Origin: an uncultured Azospirillum sp.
GTDB lineage: Bacteria > Pseudomonadota > Alphaproteobacteria > RF32 > CAG-239
Length of the DNA stretch: 64,000 bases
Assembly (NCBI GenBank): GCA_947301965.1
Contig: CAMYUM010000001.1
Span: 31,635-95,634 of the forward strand
Direction: 5' to 3'
Shown here: positions 47,138 through 57,500 of the stretch, in pieces
How positions within the stretch are numbered: the stretch's first letter is position 1
Layout: every line of letters begins with the position of its first letter
The notes under the pieces: generated by a model
Told to the model about the DNA's origin: nothing
The model's input: only the letters and a program-made list of their open reading frames with translations
The model's database searches: none
Translations under genes and position numbers: made by a program

Positions 47138-48955
47138 TTATTCAACTTTGATTGATGACCGTTTGCGCTGAATCGGGTCTAGAATGCGCTTGCGTAAACG
47201 AATAGTTTTAGGAGTTACTTCAAGCAACTCATCGTCCTGAATATAAGACAAACCTTCTTCCAAACTCATACGTCGAGGAGGTGTTAAACTGATGGCTTCG
47301 TCTTTTCCGGCGGCACGAATGTTGGTGAGTTGTTTAGAGCGGCAGGGATTGACCTCAATGTCGTTAGGCTTGGTATGTTCGCCGATAATCATGCCGACAT
47401 AAACGGGAACATTGGGGTCGATAAACATCGGACCGCGATCTTCAAGCTTCCACAAAGAATAAGCTATGGCGGTACCGTTTTCGCTGGATATTAAAACACC
47501 GTTGCGACGACCTTCAATTTCTCCTTTATAAAGTTCATACTCATAAAAACTGCGGTTCATTACGCCGGTACCGTGAGTGTCGGTTAAAAATTCGGAGTGA
47601 TAGCCGATTAGTCCACGGGTGGGAGCGTGAAAGACAAGACGCACTTTGTTTCCGGCTTGGGCCGGAATCATTTCAATAAGTTCGGCGCGACGAAGTCCCA
47701 TTTTTTCAACAACGGTTCCGGAAAATTCTTCATCAACATCAACTACGACCTCGTCAACAGGTTCGGTGATTTGTCCGTTTTCATCTTTATGAAACACAAC
47801 GCGAGGACGAGAGATTGATAATTCAAAACCTTCACGGCGCATGGTTTCAATAAGAACTCCAAGTTGCAATTCACCGCGTCCGGCAACCTCAAAAGCATCG
47901 GAACTGGCGGTGGCGCTGATTTTGAGAGCAATATTACCTTCGGCTTCTTTTTGAAGACGTTCGGCAATAACCCGTGATGTTACTTTGTCTCCTTCGCGAC
48001 CGGCAATCGGCGAATCGTTGACCGAAAAGGTCATTACCAATGTTGGAGGGTCAATCGGTTGAGCCTCTATGGCCTCGGTTACCGAAAAATCACACAGAGT
48101 GTCGGCAACAGTACCTTTAGAAGCGCCGGCAATCGCAACGATGTCTCCGGCAAAAGCCTCATCAAGACTTTGGCGGGTAAGACCACGATAAGCCATGATT
48201 TTAGTGATACGAAAACGCTCAATTTCTTTGTTGCCGTGAGTGAGAACTTTTACAGTGTCACCGGCCTTTATGCTGCCGGAATAGATTTTGCCGGTAAGCA
48301 GGCGACCGATGAATTTGTCAGCTTCAAGCGTGGTTGCAAGCATGGAAAAAGGTTTGTCGGGATAGCATAAAGGAGCAGGAACTTTTGATAAAATAAGATC
48401 AAAAAGAACACTCAAATCCTTCTTTTCTTCGTTCAAATCTTTGACCGCCCAGCCGTTACGACCGGAAGCGTACAAAACCGGAAAATCAAGTTGCTCATCA
48501 GTAGCATTAAGGCTTACAAATAAATCAAAAACCTCATTCAAAACATCATCAACACGGGCATCGGGTTTGTCGGCTTTGTTAATGACCACAATCGGTTTCA
48601 GCCCGACTTTTAAGGCTTTTCCCAATACAAATTTAGTTTGCGGCATGGGGCCTTCAGAACTGTCAACCAACAAGATTACGCCGTCAACCATTGATAAAAT
48701 TCGCTCAACTTCGCCACCGAAATCAGCGTGACCCGGAGTGTCAACAATATTGATACGGACGCCCTTCCATTCAACAGAAGTGCATTTTGAAAGAATAGTG
48801 ATGCCCCTTTCGCGCTCCAACTCGTTTGAATCCATTGCACAGGTTTCAACCTTTTGGTTGTCACGGAAGGTTCCGCTCTGCTTGAGCAATCCGTCAACTA
48901 GGGTTGTTTTGCCGTGGTCAACGTGAGCGATAATGGCTATATTTCTAAGCTCCAT
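47138..48955 (-). CDS. typA: Translational GTPase TypA/BipA
   Basis: 605 residues. G1 [16 protein letters not shown]2 RERGITI, G3 [15 protein letters not shown]4 NKAD, then EF-G-like domains and the C-terminal TypA domain ([30 protein letters not shown]). It assists 50S assembly and stress responses. Monocistronic between two terminators. Confidence 0.97.
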   Translation of the reverse strand: MELRNIAIIAHVDHGKTTLVDGLLKQSGTFRDNQKVETCAMDSNELERERGITILSKCTSVEWKGVRINIVDTPGHADFGGEVERILSMVDGVILLVDSSEGPMPQTKFVLGKALKVGLKPIVVINKADKPDARVDDVLNEVFDLFVSLNATDEQLDFPVLYASGRNGWAVKDLNEEKKDLSVLFDLILSKVPAPLCYPDKPFSMLATTLEADKFIGRLLTGKIYSGSIKAGDTVKVLTHGNKEIERFRITKIMAYRGLTRQSLDEAFAGDIVAIAGASKGTVADTLCDFSVTEAIEAQPIDPPTLVMTFSVNDSPIAGREGDKVTSRVIAERLQKEAEGNIALKISATASSDAFEVAGRGELQLGVLIETMRREGFELSISRPRVVFHKDENGQITEPVDEVVVDVDEEFSGTVVEKMGLRRAELIEMIPAQAGNKVRLVFHAPTRGLIGYHSEFLTDTHGTGVMNRSFYEYELYKGEIEGRRNGVLISSENGTAIAYSLWKLEDRGPMFIDPNVPVYVGMIIGEHTKPNDIEVNPCRSKQLTNIRAAGKDEAISLTPPRRMSLEEGLSYIQDDELLEVTPKTIRLRKRILDPIQRKRSSIKVE

Positions 48956-49036
48956 TTGATTTTCTTTCTTTTAAGATTTTTTAGAATTAGGCGCACAATA
49001 GCACAAGTTTGATTGTTTTCAAGAAAAAACTGCAAC

Positions 49037-49068
49037 AAAAAAGCCGCTTGTTTGCAAGCGGCTTTTTG
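49037..49068 (-). terminator. Terminator after tuf
   Basis: AAAAAGCCGCTTG and CAAGCGGCTTTTT form a 13-bp stem with loop TTTG about 25 bases after the tuf stop; the minus-strand side ends in a T-run. Confidence 0.9.
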
Positions 49069-49092
49069 TTTGTTTTAGATAGGAGTTGTATC

Positions 49093-50283
49093 TTATTTCA
49101 AAATCTTAGATACAACGCCGGCACCTACGGTGTGACCACCTTCACGGATAGCAAAGCGCAAGCCTTCTTCCATAGCAATCGGGTGGATCAATTTGGCTAC
49201 CATGTTGATGTTATCGCCAGGCATTACCATCTCGGTTCCGGCAGGCAATTCTACAGCACCGGTAATATCGGTGGTACGGAAATAGAATTGCGGACGATAG
49301 TTGTTGAAGAACGGAGTATGACGACCGCCTTCTTCCTTGGTCAAAATGTAGCACTTGCACTCAAATTCTGTGTGCGGGGTTACTGAGCCAGGAGCAGCCA
49401 ATACTTGTCCACGCTCAACTTCTTCTCTCTTGGTACCACGAAGAAGAACACCGATGTTATCACCAGCTTCACCTTCATCCAACAACTTACGGAACATTTC
49501 AATACCGGTTGCGGTGGTCTTTTGAGTCGGCTTAATACCTACGATTTCCAAGTCGTCACCTACGTGAACTACACCACGCTCTACACGACCGGTTACAACG
49601 GTACCACGACCAGAAATTGAGAATACGTCTTCAATCGGCATCAAGAAAGGTTTGTCCTTCGGACGATCAGGCTGAGGAATGTATTCATCTACAGCGTTCA
49701 TCAATTCAATGATTGAATCACGACCAATCTTCGGATCACCATTCTCCAATACGGCCAAAGCAGAACCTTTGATGATTGGAATTTTGTCGCCAGGGAAATC
49801 ATAAGATGTTAACAAATCACGGATTTCCATCTCTACCAATTCCAACAATTCAGGATCGTCTACTTGGTCTACTTTGTTCATGTATACTACCAAAGCAGGA
49901 ACACCTACTTGGCGAGCCAACAAAATGTGCTCACGAGTTTGTGGCATAGGACCATCAGCTGCTGATACTACCAAAATTGCACCGTCCATTTGGGCAGCAC
50001 CGGTAATCATGTTCTTTACATAGTCAGCGTGGCCCGGGCAGTCAACGTGTGCATAGTGACGTTTAGCTGTCTCATATTCTACGTGTGCGGTCGAAATGGT
50101 AATACCGCGGGCACGCTCTTCAGGTGCTTTATCAATTTGGTCATAAGCTGTAAAGCTTGCTCCGCCTTGCTCGGCCAATACTTTTGTGATCGCTGCTGTC
50201 AATGTGGTCTTACCATGGTCTACGTGACCAATCGTACCAATGTTGCAGTGAGGTTTCGTTCTCTCAAATTTCTCTTTTGCCAT
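49093..50283 (-). CDS. tuf: Elongation factor Tu
   Basis: 396 residues. [64 protein letters not shown], then the domain II/III motifs ([33 protein letters not shown]). It brings aminoacyl-tRNA to the ribosome. Codon use is strongly biased compared with neighbours, as expected for a very highly expressed gene. It is the last member of a tRNA-Tyr/tRNA-Gly/tuf unit. Confidence 0.98.
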   Translation of the reverse strand: MAKEKFERTKPHCNIGTIGHVDHGKTTLTAAITKVLAEQGGASFTAYDQIDKAPEERARGITISTAHVEYETAKRHYAHVDCPGHADYVKNMITGAAQMDGAILVVSAADGPMPQTREHILLARQVGVPALVVYMNKVDQVDDPELLELVEMEIRDLLTSYDFPGDKIPIIKGSALAVLENGDPKIGRDSIIELMNAVDEYIPQPDRPKDKPFLMPIEDVFSISGRGTVVTGRVERGVVHVGDDLEIVGIKPTQKTTATGIEMFRKLLDEGEAGDNIGVLLRGTKREEVERGQVLAAPGSVTPHTEFECKCYILTKEEGGRHTPFFNNYRPQFYFRTTDITGAVELPAGTEMVMPGDNINMVAKLIHPIAMEEGLRFAIREGGHTVGAGVVSKILK

Positions 50284-50342
50284 TGTTCTCGTTTCCTAAA
50301 CTGTTAGTGCGTTAAAACCAATTTCTTGAAAACGAGATAGGA

Positions 50343-50416
50343 TGGAGCGGGTGAGGGGAATCGAACCCCCGTCATAAGCTTGGAAGGCTTCTGCTCTACC
50401 ATTGAGCTACACCCGC
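50343..50416 (-). tRNA. tRNA-Gly (anticodon UCC)
   Basis: 74 bases on the minus strand, with CCA encoded. Acceptor GCGGGTG/CACCCGC, D-arm AGCTCAATGGTAGAGC, anticodon loop CTTCCAA giving UCC, and T-arm GGGGGTTCGATTCCCCT. It lies about 60 bases upstream of tuf. Confidence 0.97.
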
Positions 50417-50456
50417 AAGAAACCAATCTTATTTTCAAGTTTCTGCCTTAATTTAA

Positions 50457-50542
50457 TGGTGGAGGGGGAAAGATTCGAACTTTCGTAGACGTAAGTCGAC
50501 GGATTTACAGTCCGTTGCATTTGACCGCTCTGCCACCCCTCC
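50457..50542 (-). tRNA. tRNA-Tyr (anticodon GUA)
   Basis: 86 bases on the minus strand with CCA encoded and a long variable arm. Acceptor GGAGGGG pairs with CCCCTCC, anticodon loop CTGTAAA gives GUA, and the T-arm contains AGTTCGAAT. Transcribed first in the tRNA-Tyr/tRNA-Gly/tuf unit. Confidence 0.97.
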
Positions 50543-50599
50543 ATTATCTAAATCAGACGAGGATGAAAGGAAATATATTCCTTCGCAAATTCCATACAG

Positions 50600-50628
50600 A
50601 AATAATAGCATTTTGCCCAAGATGTCAA
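50600..50628 (-). promoter_or_regulatory. Probable strong promoter of the tRNA-Tyr/tRNA-Gly/tuf unit
   Basis: On the minus strand TTGACA (50628-50623) is followed 17 bases on by TTATTT (50605-50600); TATTAT two bases earlier is an alternative -10. It lies about 60 bases upstream of the tRNA-Tyr 5' end, as expected for a stable-RNA promoter. Confidence 0.65.
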
Positions 50629-50636
50629 TAACTTTT

Positions 50637-52373
50637 TTAGTTATTACGACCAATTTTTGCCTCGGCATCAGCAAGAGCTTCAGGAGTGCCGACGTGATAA
50701 AATTGTGCAGAATTAATAACAAAGCCCAGTTTGTCGGAGGCTTGTGCAACATCAAATAAATCACGTAAAGAAAATTTTGTTTGAGAAACGTCGTTAAAAA
50801 TTTTGCGGTTTACTATTGAGATGCCACTAAACATATATGGAAAATCGGGCTGTTTTTGAAAATTGCGCTCAATTTTTCCATCTTTATCAACGCGATAATC
50901 TCCGCTTTTGTCGCCGCAAATGTCAACGACAGGCTGAAGAAGCAGGAGGATGTCGTATTTTTCGGGATCCCATTGGTCCATCATGCGCCACAAGGCCGGT
51001 TTGTATCCTTCGTCAACAAAAAAGACGTCGCTGTTGCAAACAAAAAAAGCATCTCCCTTGAGTAACGGGAGGGCGTGTTTTACGCCACCGCCGGTTTCAA
51101 GAGCGGTTTCTTCTTCAGAAAAAGAAATTTTTATATCGGGATATTTTTGAGTTAAGTGAGAACGAATCATATCGCCCTTGTAACACAAATTAACGACAAT
51201 ATTGTCAATGTTGGCGGACAAAATTCGTTCAAAATTGTAATCAATAAGAGGTTTCCCTCCGACGGTTACCAAAGATTTAGGCAAAGTGTCGGTTATATTT
51301 TGCATGCGAGTTCCGCGTCCGGCCGCCAAAATTATGGCGCTGTTAATCGGCTTGCGGGAAGGACAAACGCGGTTTTTTGGAGGAATGCGGGCGTCCACCC
51401 ATGATTTTACTTCGTGCAGTTTCGGGTGTTGCAAAATCTGTTCAAGCATTGCCCAAGTTTGAGGAATGTATTGAAAATATTTTTCTTTGCGATTGACCAT
51501 GGTCAGCGTTGTGAATCTTCCCAAAACACGCATATGGCGATACATTGATAAAAATGCAAACGAATCGTCAAAATCGTTGCGATTGACACCACTAAGCATG
51601 GCAAAAAATGCATCTTTGGTCGCAGTTATGACATCAGGGGAAGCCATACGCCGATCAGCAGCCAAAAGGCTTACGATGTCATAAGTTAAAGGTCCCCACA
51701 TGGCATCTTGAAAATCAATAATGGCACATTCCGGCGAATGAGGGGGAAGCATGATGTTGTCAATGTGATAATCCCACAACATTAAACGGCTCGGTACTTT
51801 GAAAGCCAGATCAGAAAGTTTTTCTATCAAATCAAGAAAGAATCGTTTGTCTTGTTCGGACAAAGGATGTCCGCAGGCCATTGGAATATACCAGTCGGTA
51901 AAAAGACGAATGTCGTGCAAAAGCTCTTTTTTGCCGAAAGTTTTGGCGCAAGACGGTCGCTCGGCAATGTTTGTAACTTTAGCTAAAGCTTGAGCAGATT
52001 TAAGGTAAAGGTCTTGTTCGTTTTTGGGGTTGAGCAGAGAGTGAACACTGTTGTCTCCCAAATCTTCCAATATAAGAAGCCCTGAGGAAAGATCTTGAAA
52101 AAATACCTCCGGAACATAAGCGCCATGCGAACGTAAAAAGTCGGAAAGCTCAACAAATTCGGGTGTTTTACAACATAACTTTTCATCATCAAGGACAATA
52201 ACGCTGGGACGGTCAGAAAACGAAACGCGGTAGTATTTGCGTAAGGACGCATCCGATGTAACCGGTAAAATGCTGAATTTGCTGCCGGGGGCAAAAGAGG
52301 CAAGCATGGATTGTATTTTTGTTTTACGCTCAAGATTTTTCATTGACCAAAGTTCCGGAATTGTTATTATCAT
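50637..52373 (-). CDS. AmgK-MurU fusion: sugar kinase plus nucleotidyltransferase
   Basis: 578 residues. The N-terminal ~330 are an AmgK-like phosphotransferase (catalytic LWDYHIDNIML, then AIIDFQDAMWGPLTYDIVSLL). The C-terminal part from about residue 345 is a MurU-like uridylyltransferase (SAIILAAGRGTRMQNITDTLPKSLVTVGGKP, FFVCNSDVFF). In the MurNAc recycling route AmgK phosphorylates MurNAc at C1 and MurU makes UDP-MurNAc, bypassing fosfomycin-sensitive MurA. Here the two steps are in one polypeptide. An internal ATG at 52343 could be the start. In other alphaproteobacteria these genes usually precede addB. Confidence 0.88.
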   Translation of the reverse strand: MIITIPELWSMKNLERKTKIQSMLASFAPGSKFSILPVTSDASLRKYYRVSFSDRPSVIVLDDEKLCCKTPEFVELSDFLRSHGAYVPEVFFQDLSSGLLILEDLGDNSVHSLLNPKNEQDLYLKSAQALAKVTNIAERPSCAKTFGKKELLHDIRLFTDWYIPMACGHPLSEQDKRFFLDLIEKLSDLAFKVPSRLMLWDYHIDNIMLPPHSPECAIIDFQDAMWGPLTYDIVSLLAADRRMASPDVITATKDAFFAMLSGVNRNDFDDSFAFLSMYRHMRVLGRFTTLTMVNRKEKYFQYIPQTWAMLEQILQHPKLHEVKSWVDARIPPKNRVCPSRKPINSAIILAAGRGTRMQNITDTLPKSLVTVGGKPLIDYNFERILSANIDNIVVNLCYKGDMIRSHLTQKYPDIKISFSEEETALETGGGVKHALPLLKGDAFFVCNSDVFFVDEGYKPALWRMMDQWDPEKYDILLLLQPVVDICGDKSGDYRVDKDGKIERNFQKQPDFPYMFSGISIVNRKIFNDVSQTKFSLRDLFDVAQASDKLGFVINSAQFYHVGTPEALADAEAKIGRNN

Positions 52374-52429
52374 TAAATAAATAGTAATGATTAAGGCTTA
52401 AAATATGATTAAAAACGAAGGGCTTTACC

Positions 52430-53074
52430 GTGAAATATAAACATGTAGTTTTTGATTGGGATGGAACTTTGGCTGATACGTACGCAATAATTTCGGCAGC
52501 GTATGATTATGCCTTTGAAAAAATGAAGTTACCTAAAATTTCGCACGACGAACTGAGAAGAGTTGCCAGCACTATTCAAAACCGAGAAATGCTGGGCTAT
52601 ATTTTTAAAAACAGAAAAGACGAGGCGGCAAAATATTTTTATGAGTATATAGAAAAATACCATGTTAAAAATTTGGCTCCGCAACCGGGAGCAAAAGAGT
52701 TGTTGGATTTTTGCAAAAAAGCAGGGGTTGCAACATATTTGCTGACCAACAAAAAAACAAAGTTTATTAACGAAGAACTTTCTGCTTTGGGTTTTGCCGG
52801 ATATTTTAAAAAAGTTGTGGCGGCCGGTGAGTGTGCACACGATAAACCGCACCCAGTAGCCTGTTGCGCGGTTTTTGACGGCAATGTTCCGCAGGCAAAG
52901 GATATATTGGTTATTGGTGACGGTGAAGCTGATGCATTGACCGCAAAGGCGCTTAACGGAGCAGATTGCCTGATTTATGACCCCAAGCAAAAATACAAAG
53001 GAATGGTGCCCACATACAAAATAGATCGTTTGATTGACGCCGAAGCGATTTTGGAGAGTGTTGATGACAGATAA
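52430..53074 (+). CDS. HAD-superfamily phosphatase, Gph-like
   Basis: 214 residues from a GTG start with AAGGG upstream. Motif I FDWDGTLADTYA, cap, TYLLTNKKT, and VIGDGEADALTAKA for the second Asp group. Phosphoglycolate phosphatase and pyrophosphatase-like activities are typical; substrate unknown. Its end overlaps the next gene by 11 bases. Confidence 0.85.
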   Translation: MKYKHVVFDWDGTLADTYAIISAAYDYAFEKMKLPKISHDELRRVASTIQNREMLGYIFKNRKDEAAKYFYEYIEKYHVKNLAPQPGAKELLDFCKKAGVATYLLTNKKTKFINEELSALGFAGYFKKVVAAGECAHDKPHPVACCAVFDGNVPQAKDILVIGDGEADALTAKALNGADCLIYDPKQKYKGMVPTYKIDRLIDAEAILESVDDR

Positions 53075-53786
53075 AAATCAAGTCTTGATTTATGGTCGGC
53101 ACGCCGTGATGTCGGCTCTTGCGAATCCAAAAAGAAAAATTATAAAGGTAATGTGTCTGAAAGAAAACATCGGCGAAATTAAGGGAAAAATTGCCGACAA
53201 TAAAATCGCAACGGTTGAAAGAAAAGAGTTAGATAAGCTTGTTTCGGCAGATGCGGTACATCAGGGTTTTGTGGCGGTTGCCGAAAAATTGTCGATTGCA
53301 AAAATTGAAGATATATGTGATGCGGCACAAAACTGCGAAAATTGTTATTTGTTGATTTTGGATCAAGTTACAGACCCGCAGAATATAGGCGCAATCGTGC
53401 GTTCGTGTGCAGCGTTCGGTTGTTTGGCAATGATTGTACAGGACAAAAATTCTCCCCAAGAAAGCGGAGCAATGCTAAAGGCGGCGGCGGGAACGTATGA
53501 ATATCTGCCGATTTGCCGAGTTACTAATTTATCAAGAGCAATAGAACAACTTAAAAAAGCCGGATTTTGGATTATCGGTATGGACGGGTATGCCAAAACA
53601 AATATTGATAAACTGAACAAAGGGGGACGCTTGGCTGTGGTAATGGGAAGCGAAGGTAAAGGAATGCGCAGATTGATAGAGGAATCTTGCGATATGACGG
53701 TACGCCTGCCGATTGCCGAAAATGTTGAAAGCCTTAATGTGTCTACGGCGGCAGCGGTGGTTTTGTATGAATTGAGCAGAAAGTGA
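53064..53786 (+). CDS. rlmB: SpoU-family rRNA methyltransferase, RlmB-like
   Basis: 240 residues from the ATG at 53064, overlapping the HAD gene. N-terminal substrate-binding domain with YGRHAVMSALANPKR, then SpoU motifs: LILDQVTDPQNIGAIVRSCAAFG, VMGSEGKGMRRLIEESCD and IPIA-like LPIAENVESLNVSTAAAVVLYE. It probably makes 2'-O-methylguanosine in 23S rRNA (Gm2251 in E. coli); a tRNA target (TrmH) is the alternative. Confidence 0.92.
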   Translation: MTDKNQVLIYGRHAVMSALANPKRKIIKVMCLKENIGEIKGKIADNKIATVERKELDKLVSADAVHQGFVAVAEKLSIAKIEDICDAAQNCENCYLLILDQVTDPQNIGAIVRSCAAFGCLAMIVQDKNSPQESGAMLKAAAGTYEYLPICRVTNLSRAIEQLKKAGFWIIGMDGYAKTNIDKLNKGGRLAVVMGSEGKGMRRLIEESCDMTVRLPIAENVESLNVSTAAAVVLYELSRK

Positions 53787-53793
53787 GGTCATA

Positions 53794-54516
53794 ATGCCGA
53801 AAGAGTTGGTAAAAATTGAAAATCTTACTAAAGACTACGGACGAATCGTGGCGGTTAAAAACATAAGCCTTGATTTTAATGAAGGTGAAATTGTCGCTCT
53901 TTTGGGACCGAACGGAGCCGGAAAATCAACATTGATGAATATGATTGCGGGATATTTGTCGCCGAGTAACGGAGAAATTTTTGTGTGCGGCAAAAGCATT
54001 AAAAGTGACCCGTTGTGGGGAAAAGAACACATCGGTTTTTTGCCGGAAGGTGCGCCTTTGTATGCAGATTTAACGGTAAAGCAGTTTTTGAATTATATGG
54101 CAGAATTGCGCGGCGTGAGCAGAGATAAGGTTAACCAGGCAATTAAGTTGGCAAACATAGAAGAAGTTTTGGATCAAAAAGTTGAAACTCTTTCAAAAGG
54201 CTATCAGAGAAGAGTAGGATTTGCGCAAAGCGTTTTGGACGATTTGCCGATTTTGATGCTTGACGAACCGACTGACGGACTTGATCCGAATCAGAAAAAA
54301 CATATGAGAAGCCTGATTGCTAAAATGGGAAAGAAAAAAGTTATTATTATTTCTACTCACCTGTTGGAAGAGGCCGAAGAAGTGTGTAATCGAATTGTGT
54401 TGATGAAACAAGGCGAGGTTGTGGCCGACGGAACATTAAAAAAGATTTTAAGCAAGTATAAGGGAAAAACGCTGGAAGAAGTGTTTTTTAAGTTGGCAGG
54501 CGATAAAGGAGAGTAA
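53794..54516 (+). CDS. ABC transporter ATPase, GldA/NosF-like
   Basis: 240 residues. Walker A GPNGAGKSTLMN, Q-loop GFLPEGAPLYADLTVKQFL, signature LSKGYQRRVGFAQSVL and Walker B LMLDEPTDGLDP. It pairs with the permease fused in the next gene, 2 bases downstream. Confidence 0.93.
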   Translation: MPKELVKIENLTKDYGRIVAVKNISLDFNEGEIVALLGPNGAGKSTLMNMIAGYLSPSNGEIFVCGKSIKSDPLWGKEHIGFLPEGAPLYADLTVKQFLNYMAELRGVSRDKVNQAIKLANIEEVLDQKVETLSKGYQRRVGFAQSVLDDLPILMLDEPTDGLDPNQKKHMRSLIAKMGKKKVIIISTHLLEEAEEVCNRIVLMKQGEVVADGTLKKILSKYKGKTLEEVFFKLAGDKGE

Positions 54517-54518
54517 GC

Positions 54519-57500
54519 ATGAAAAAACTTTTTGTTGTTACAAAAAACGAGCTTTTACGCTATTTTGTGTCGCCGTTGGCGTATGTTTATTTGGTAACCT
54601 TTTTGGTGCTTAACGGTTCTTTTGCGGTCTATTTTGGACATTTTGTAGAACGGGGAATTGCCGATTTGTCTCCGATGTTTGCTTTTCATCCATGGCTTTA
54701 TTTGTTGTTTATTCCGGGAATTGCTATGCGACTGTGGTCGGAGGAGTTTAGAAACAAAACAGTAATACAAATTGCAACGATGCCGATAGGAATTAATACA
54801 TTGGTGTGGGGAAAATTTTTGGCTTCGTGGATTTTTGTTTTTGTGGCATTGGTGCTGACTTTTCCGTTTATAATTACAGTAAACTATTTAGGAACACCGG
54901 ACAATAAAGTTATTTTGGTAAGCTATTTGGGCAGTTTGATTTTGTCAGGTTGTATGTTGGCAATATCGCAGACAATGTCAGCGCTTACAAAAAACCAAGT
55001 GGTGGCATTGGTGTTATCGGTAGTTGCAAATTTTTTGTTCTTTTTGAGCGGGGTTGAATATGTGCTCGGCTTTTTCAGAATGTTTGCTCCGGCCGCAATA
55101 GTTGACATGGTGGCTTCTTTTAGTTTTTTGACGCATTTTGGGCAAGTGATGAGCGGTTTGCTGGAGGGGCGCTTTTTGGTGTTTGCGGTATCAATTATTG
55201 TGCTGTTTAATGCCTTAAGCGTAATGATTGTGAGCTTTAAAACATCAGGAACTTCAAGGTGGCTGAAGTCAACGCAGTCAAGTTATTATGCGATGATTAC
55301 GGTGCTGTTGCTGTTGGCTTTTGCCGGGTCGAATATGGTGGCGAATCGCTTTTTGAGAACATGGGAATATGATTTTACGGAAGAAAAAATCTATACATTA
55401 ACACCTTCTTCGAAAAAAGTTTTGAGCGAAATTCCCGAAAAAGTTACAGCAAAACTTTACTATTCTCCGGTTTTGGGGCAGCGCAACCCGGAAATAAGGG
55501 TTATGTATGACAAAATAAGACTGTTGCTGCAAAGATTTCAAAATTTGGAATCGGATAAGTTTGATTATAGAATTTATAATCCGGAACCGCTTACGGCAGA
55601 AGAAGATGCGGCAATCGCCGAAAAACTGCAACCAATCCCGTTGGTGGATATTAATCAAAACGGATTTATGGGACTTGTTTTTACAGATGCGGCGGACAAT
55701 AAACAGGTTATTTCATATTTTCCGATTGAGCGGCAATCTTTTTTGGAACAAGATTTAGTTGAAAAAATATATCAGCTTTTGCACAAGAAAAAAACGCTGG
55801 GGTTGATCAGCGGGTTGCCGATATTTGAGACCGGACAGGACTACGGATATATTTCGCCACAGTGGAATATTGTTGATGAGATGAGGCGTTTTTATGACAT
55901 TATTGTTATAAAATCGCCTGAAGATTTGCCGAAGATTGATGTTTTGATGATGGTTTATCCGCAGAAACTCAGCTCGGAGATGGTAAACGAAATCAAGCGT
56001 TATTCTCAACACGGAGGAAAAGCGCTGGTGTTGTTGGATACTGCCGCGGAAGCGCAGCGCATTTTTTCTTCACGAAATGTTGAATTCTCGCCTTCTGACC
56101 TAAACGGACTTGATAAGTTTTGGGGTTTCAGAATGTTTGATGAGATGGTGGTTGTGGATTTAGAAAACTCAATAACCGTAGATGCCACCAAAAATTATTC
56201 TACAAATCCGATTTTTACACAAGACGTAGTGCAGTTTGTGTCAACAAACAAAAGCATGAATCCCGATTATAAAATTACTAAAAATTTGCAGTCAATTTTG
56301 TTTGCTTCGGTATCGTTGTTAGCACCCGATGGTTACAACAGCGAGTTTGTTCCGCTAATAGTGGGCGGAAAAAATTCGGGCGTTATGCCTTCAAGCGTAG
56401 TTTATGACGGAATTAGTCCGGATGTGTTGTTGGGGCAATTTAAGCCGATAAATAAGCTTAAGGTTTTAGCAGCATTGCTGAAAAGCAAAAACAAGCGTTT
56501 TCCGTTTGAGGTTATAGTTGTCGCGGATAGTGATTTTATTTATGACTCGTTTTGGAGCAAGAGCGTTACTTTACTGGAAAACAATTATTTTATCCCGCTG
56601 TATGATAGCGCAAATTTTGTTTTGAATGCGCTTGATTATTTATCCGGAGACGAAGATTTGATTGATTTGCGCGGACATAGTGTAAAAAACAGAACGTTTG
56701 AAGATTTGGAAAGCCGCAGAAAACAAAATTTGTTAGATTTTCAAATTAAGGAACACGAAATTTTTGAAAAAATTTATCAAACCAAAAACAGTTTGAATGA
56801 AATTACGGCAAAAAGAAATTTTGAAGGACGCGACAACTTTTCTCCCGACGAATTGGCGTTGATTGCGGGAACAAGACAAAAACTGCAAGCGTTGGTGGAC
56901 GATTTGCGGTTTATTCGCCAAAATATGCATAACGACGTAAACAAAAGCGCTTTGGCAATAAAGGTGGTGAATATAGGTTTAATTCCTTTACTTATCCTGA
57001 TAGTGTTGCTGTTGCGCAATTTGGTAAAACATAAAAAAGGCTCGGGTAATAAATTTAAGCTGACAATTAATCGTGAATTTAAGATTGTCTGCTGTTTGAC
57101 CCTTTTGGCGGTGAGCGCAGGTCTGCTTTCCGTATATTATGCCAACAGAGGAGATTGGTCAAAGTTTGAAAACAAAAAAGTTTTTGAAGATTTAAACGAA
57201 AAATTGAGCAGCATAAATAAAGTTGTTTTAAGTAAACAAGATAAAACATTAAGCTTTGAGCGTGTGGACGGAGAGTGGATTTTGAACGGGGAGCCGTGTT
57301 TGGCGGTTTATCAAGAGAGAATCCGCCGTCTTTTGACAGCTGTTGAACAGATGACGTATTATGAGAAAAAATCAAACCGAATCGAAAATCTGGGAGCTTT
57401 CGGGCTGAAAACTTCAAACAGCAGCGAAGGTGAGGGAATTAAAGTTCAGCTGTTTGCGGACGAAGATACAGCGGCGGAGTTTTATCTCGGAAAATATGAT

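Noticed and set aside
50453..50764. 103-codon minus frame crossing tRNA-Tyr
   Set aside because: It runs through the tRNA gene and the end of the AmgK-MurU gene; chance frame.
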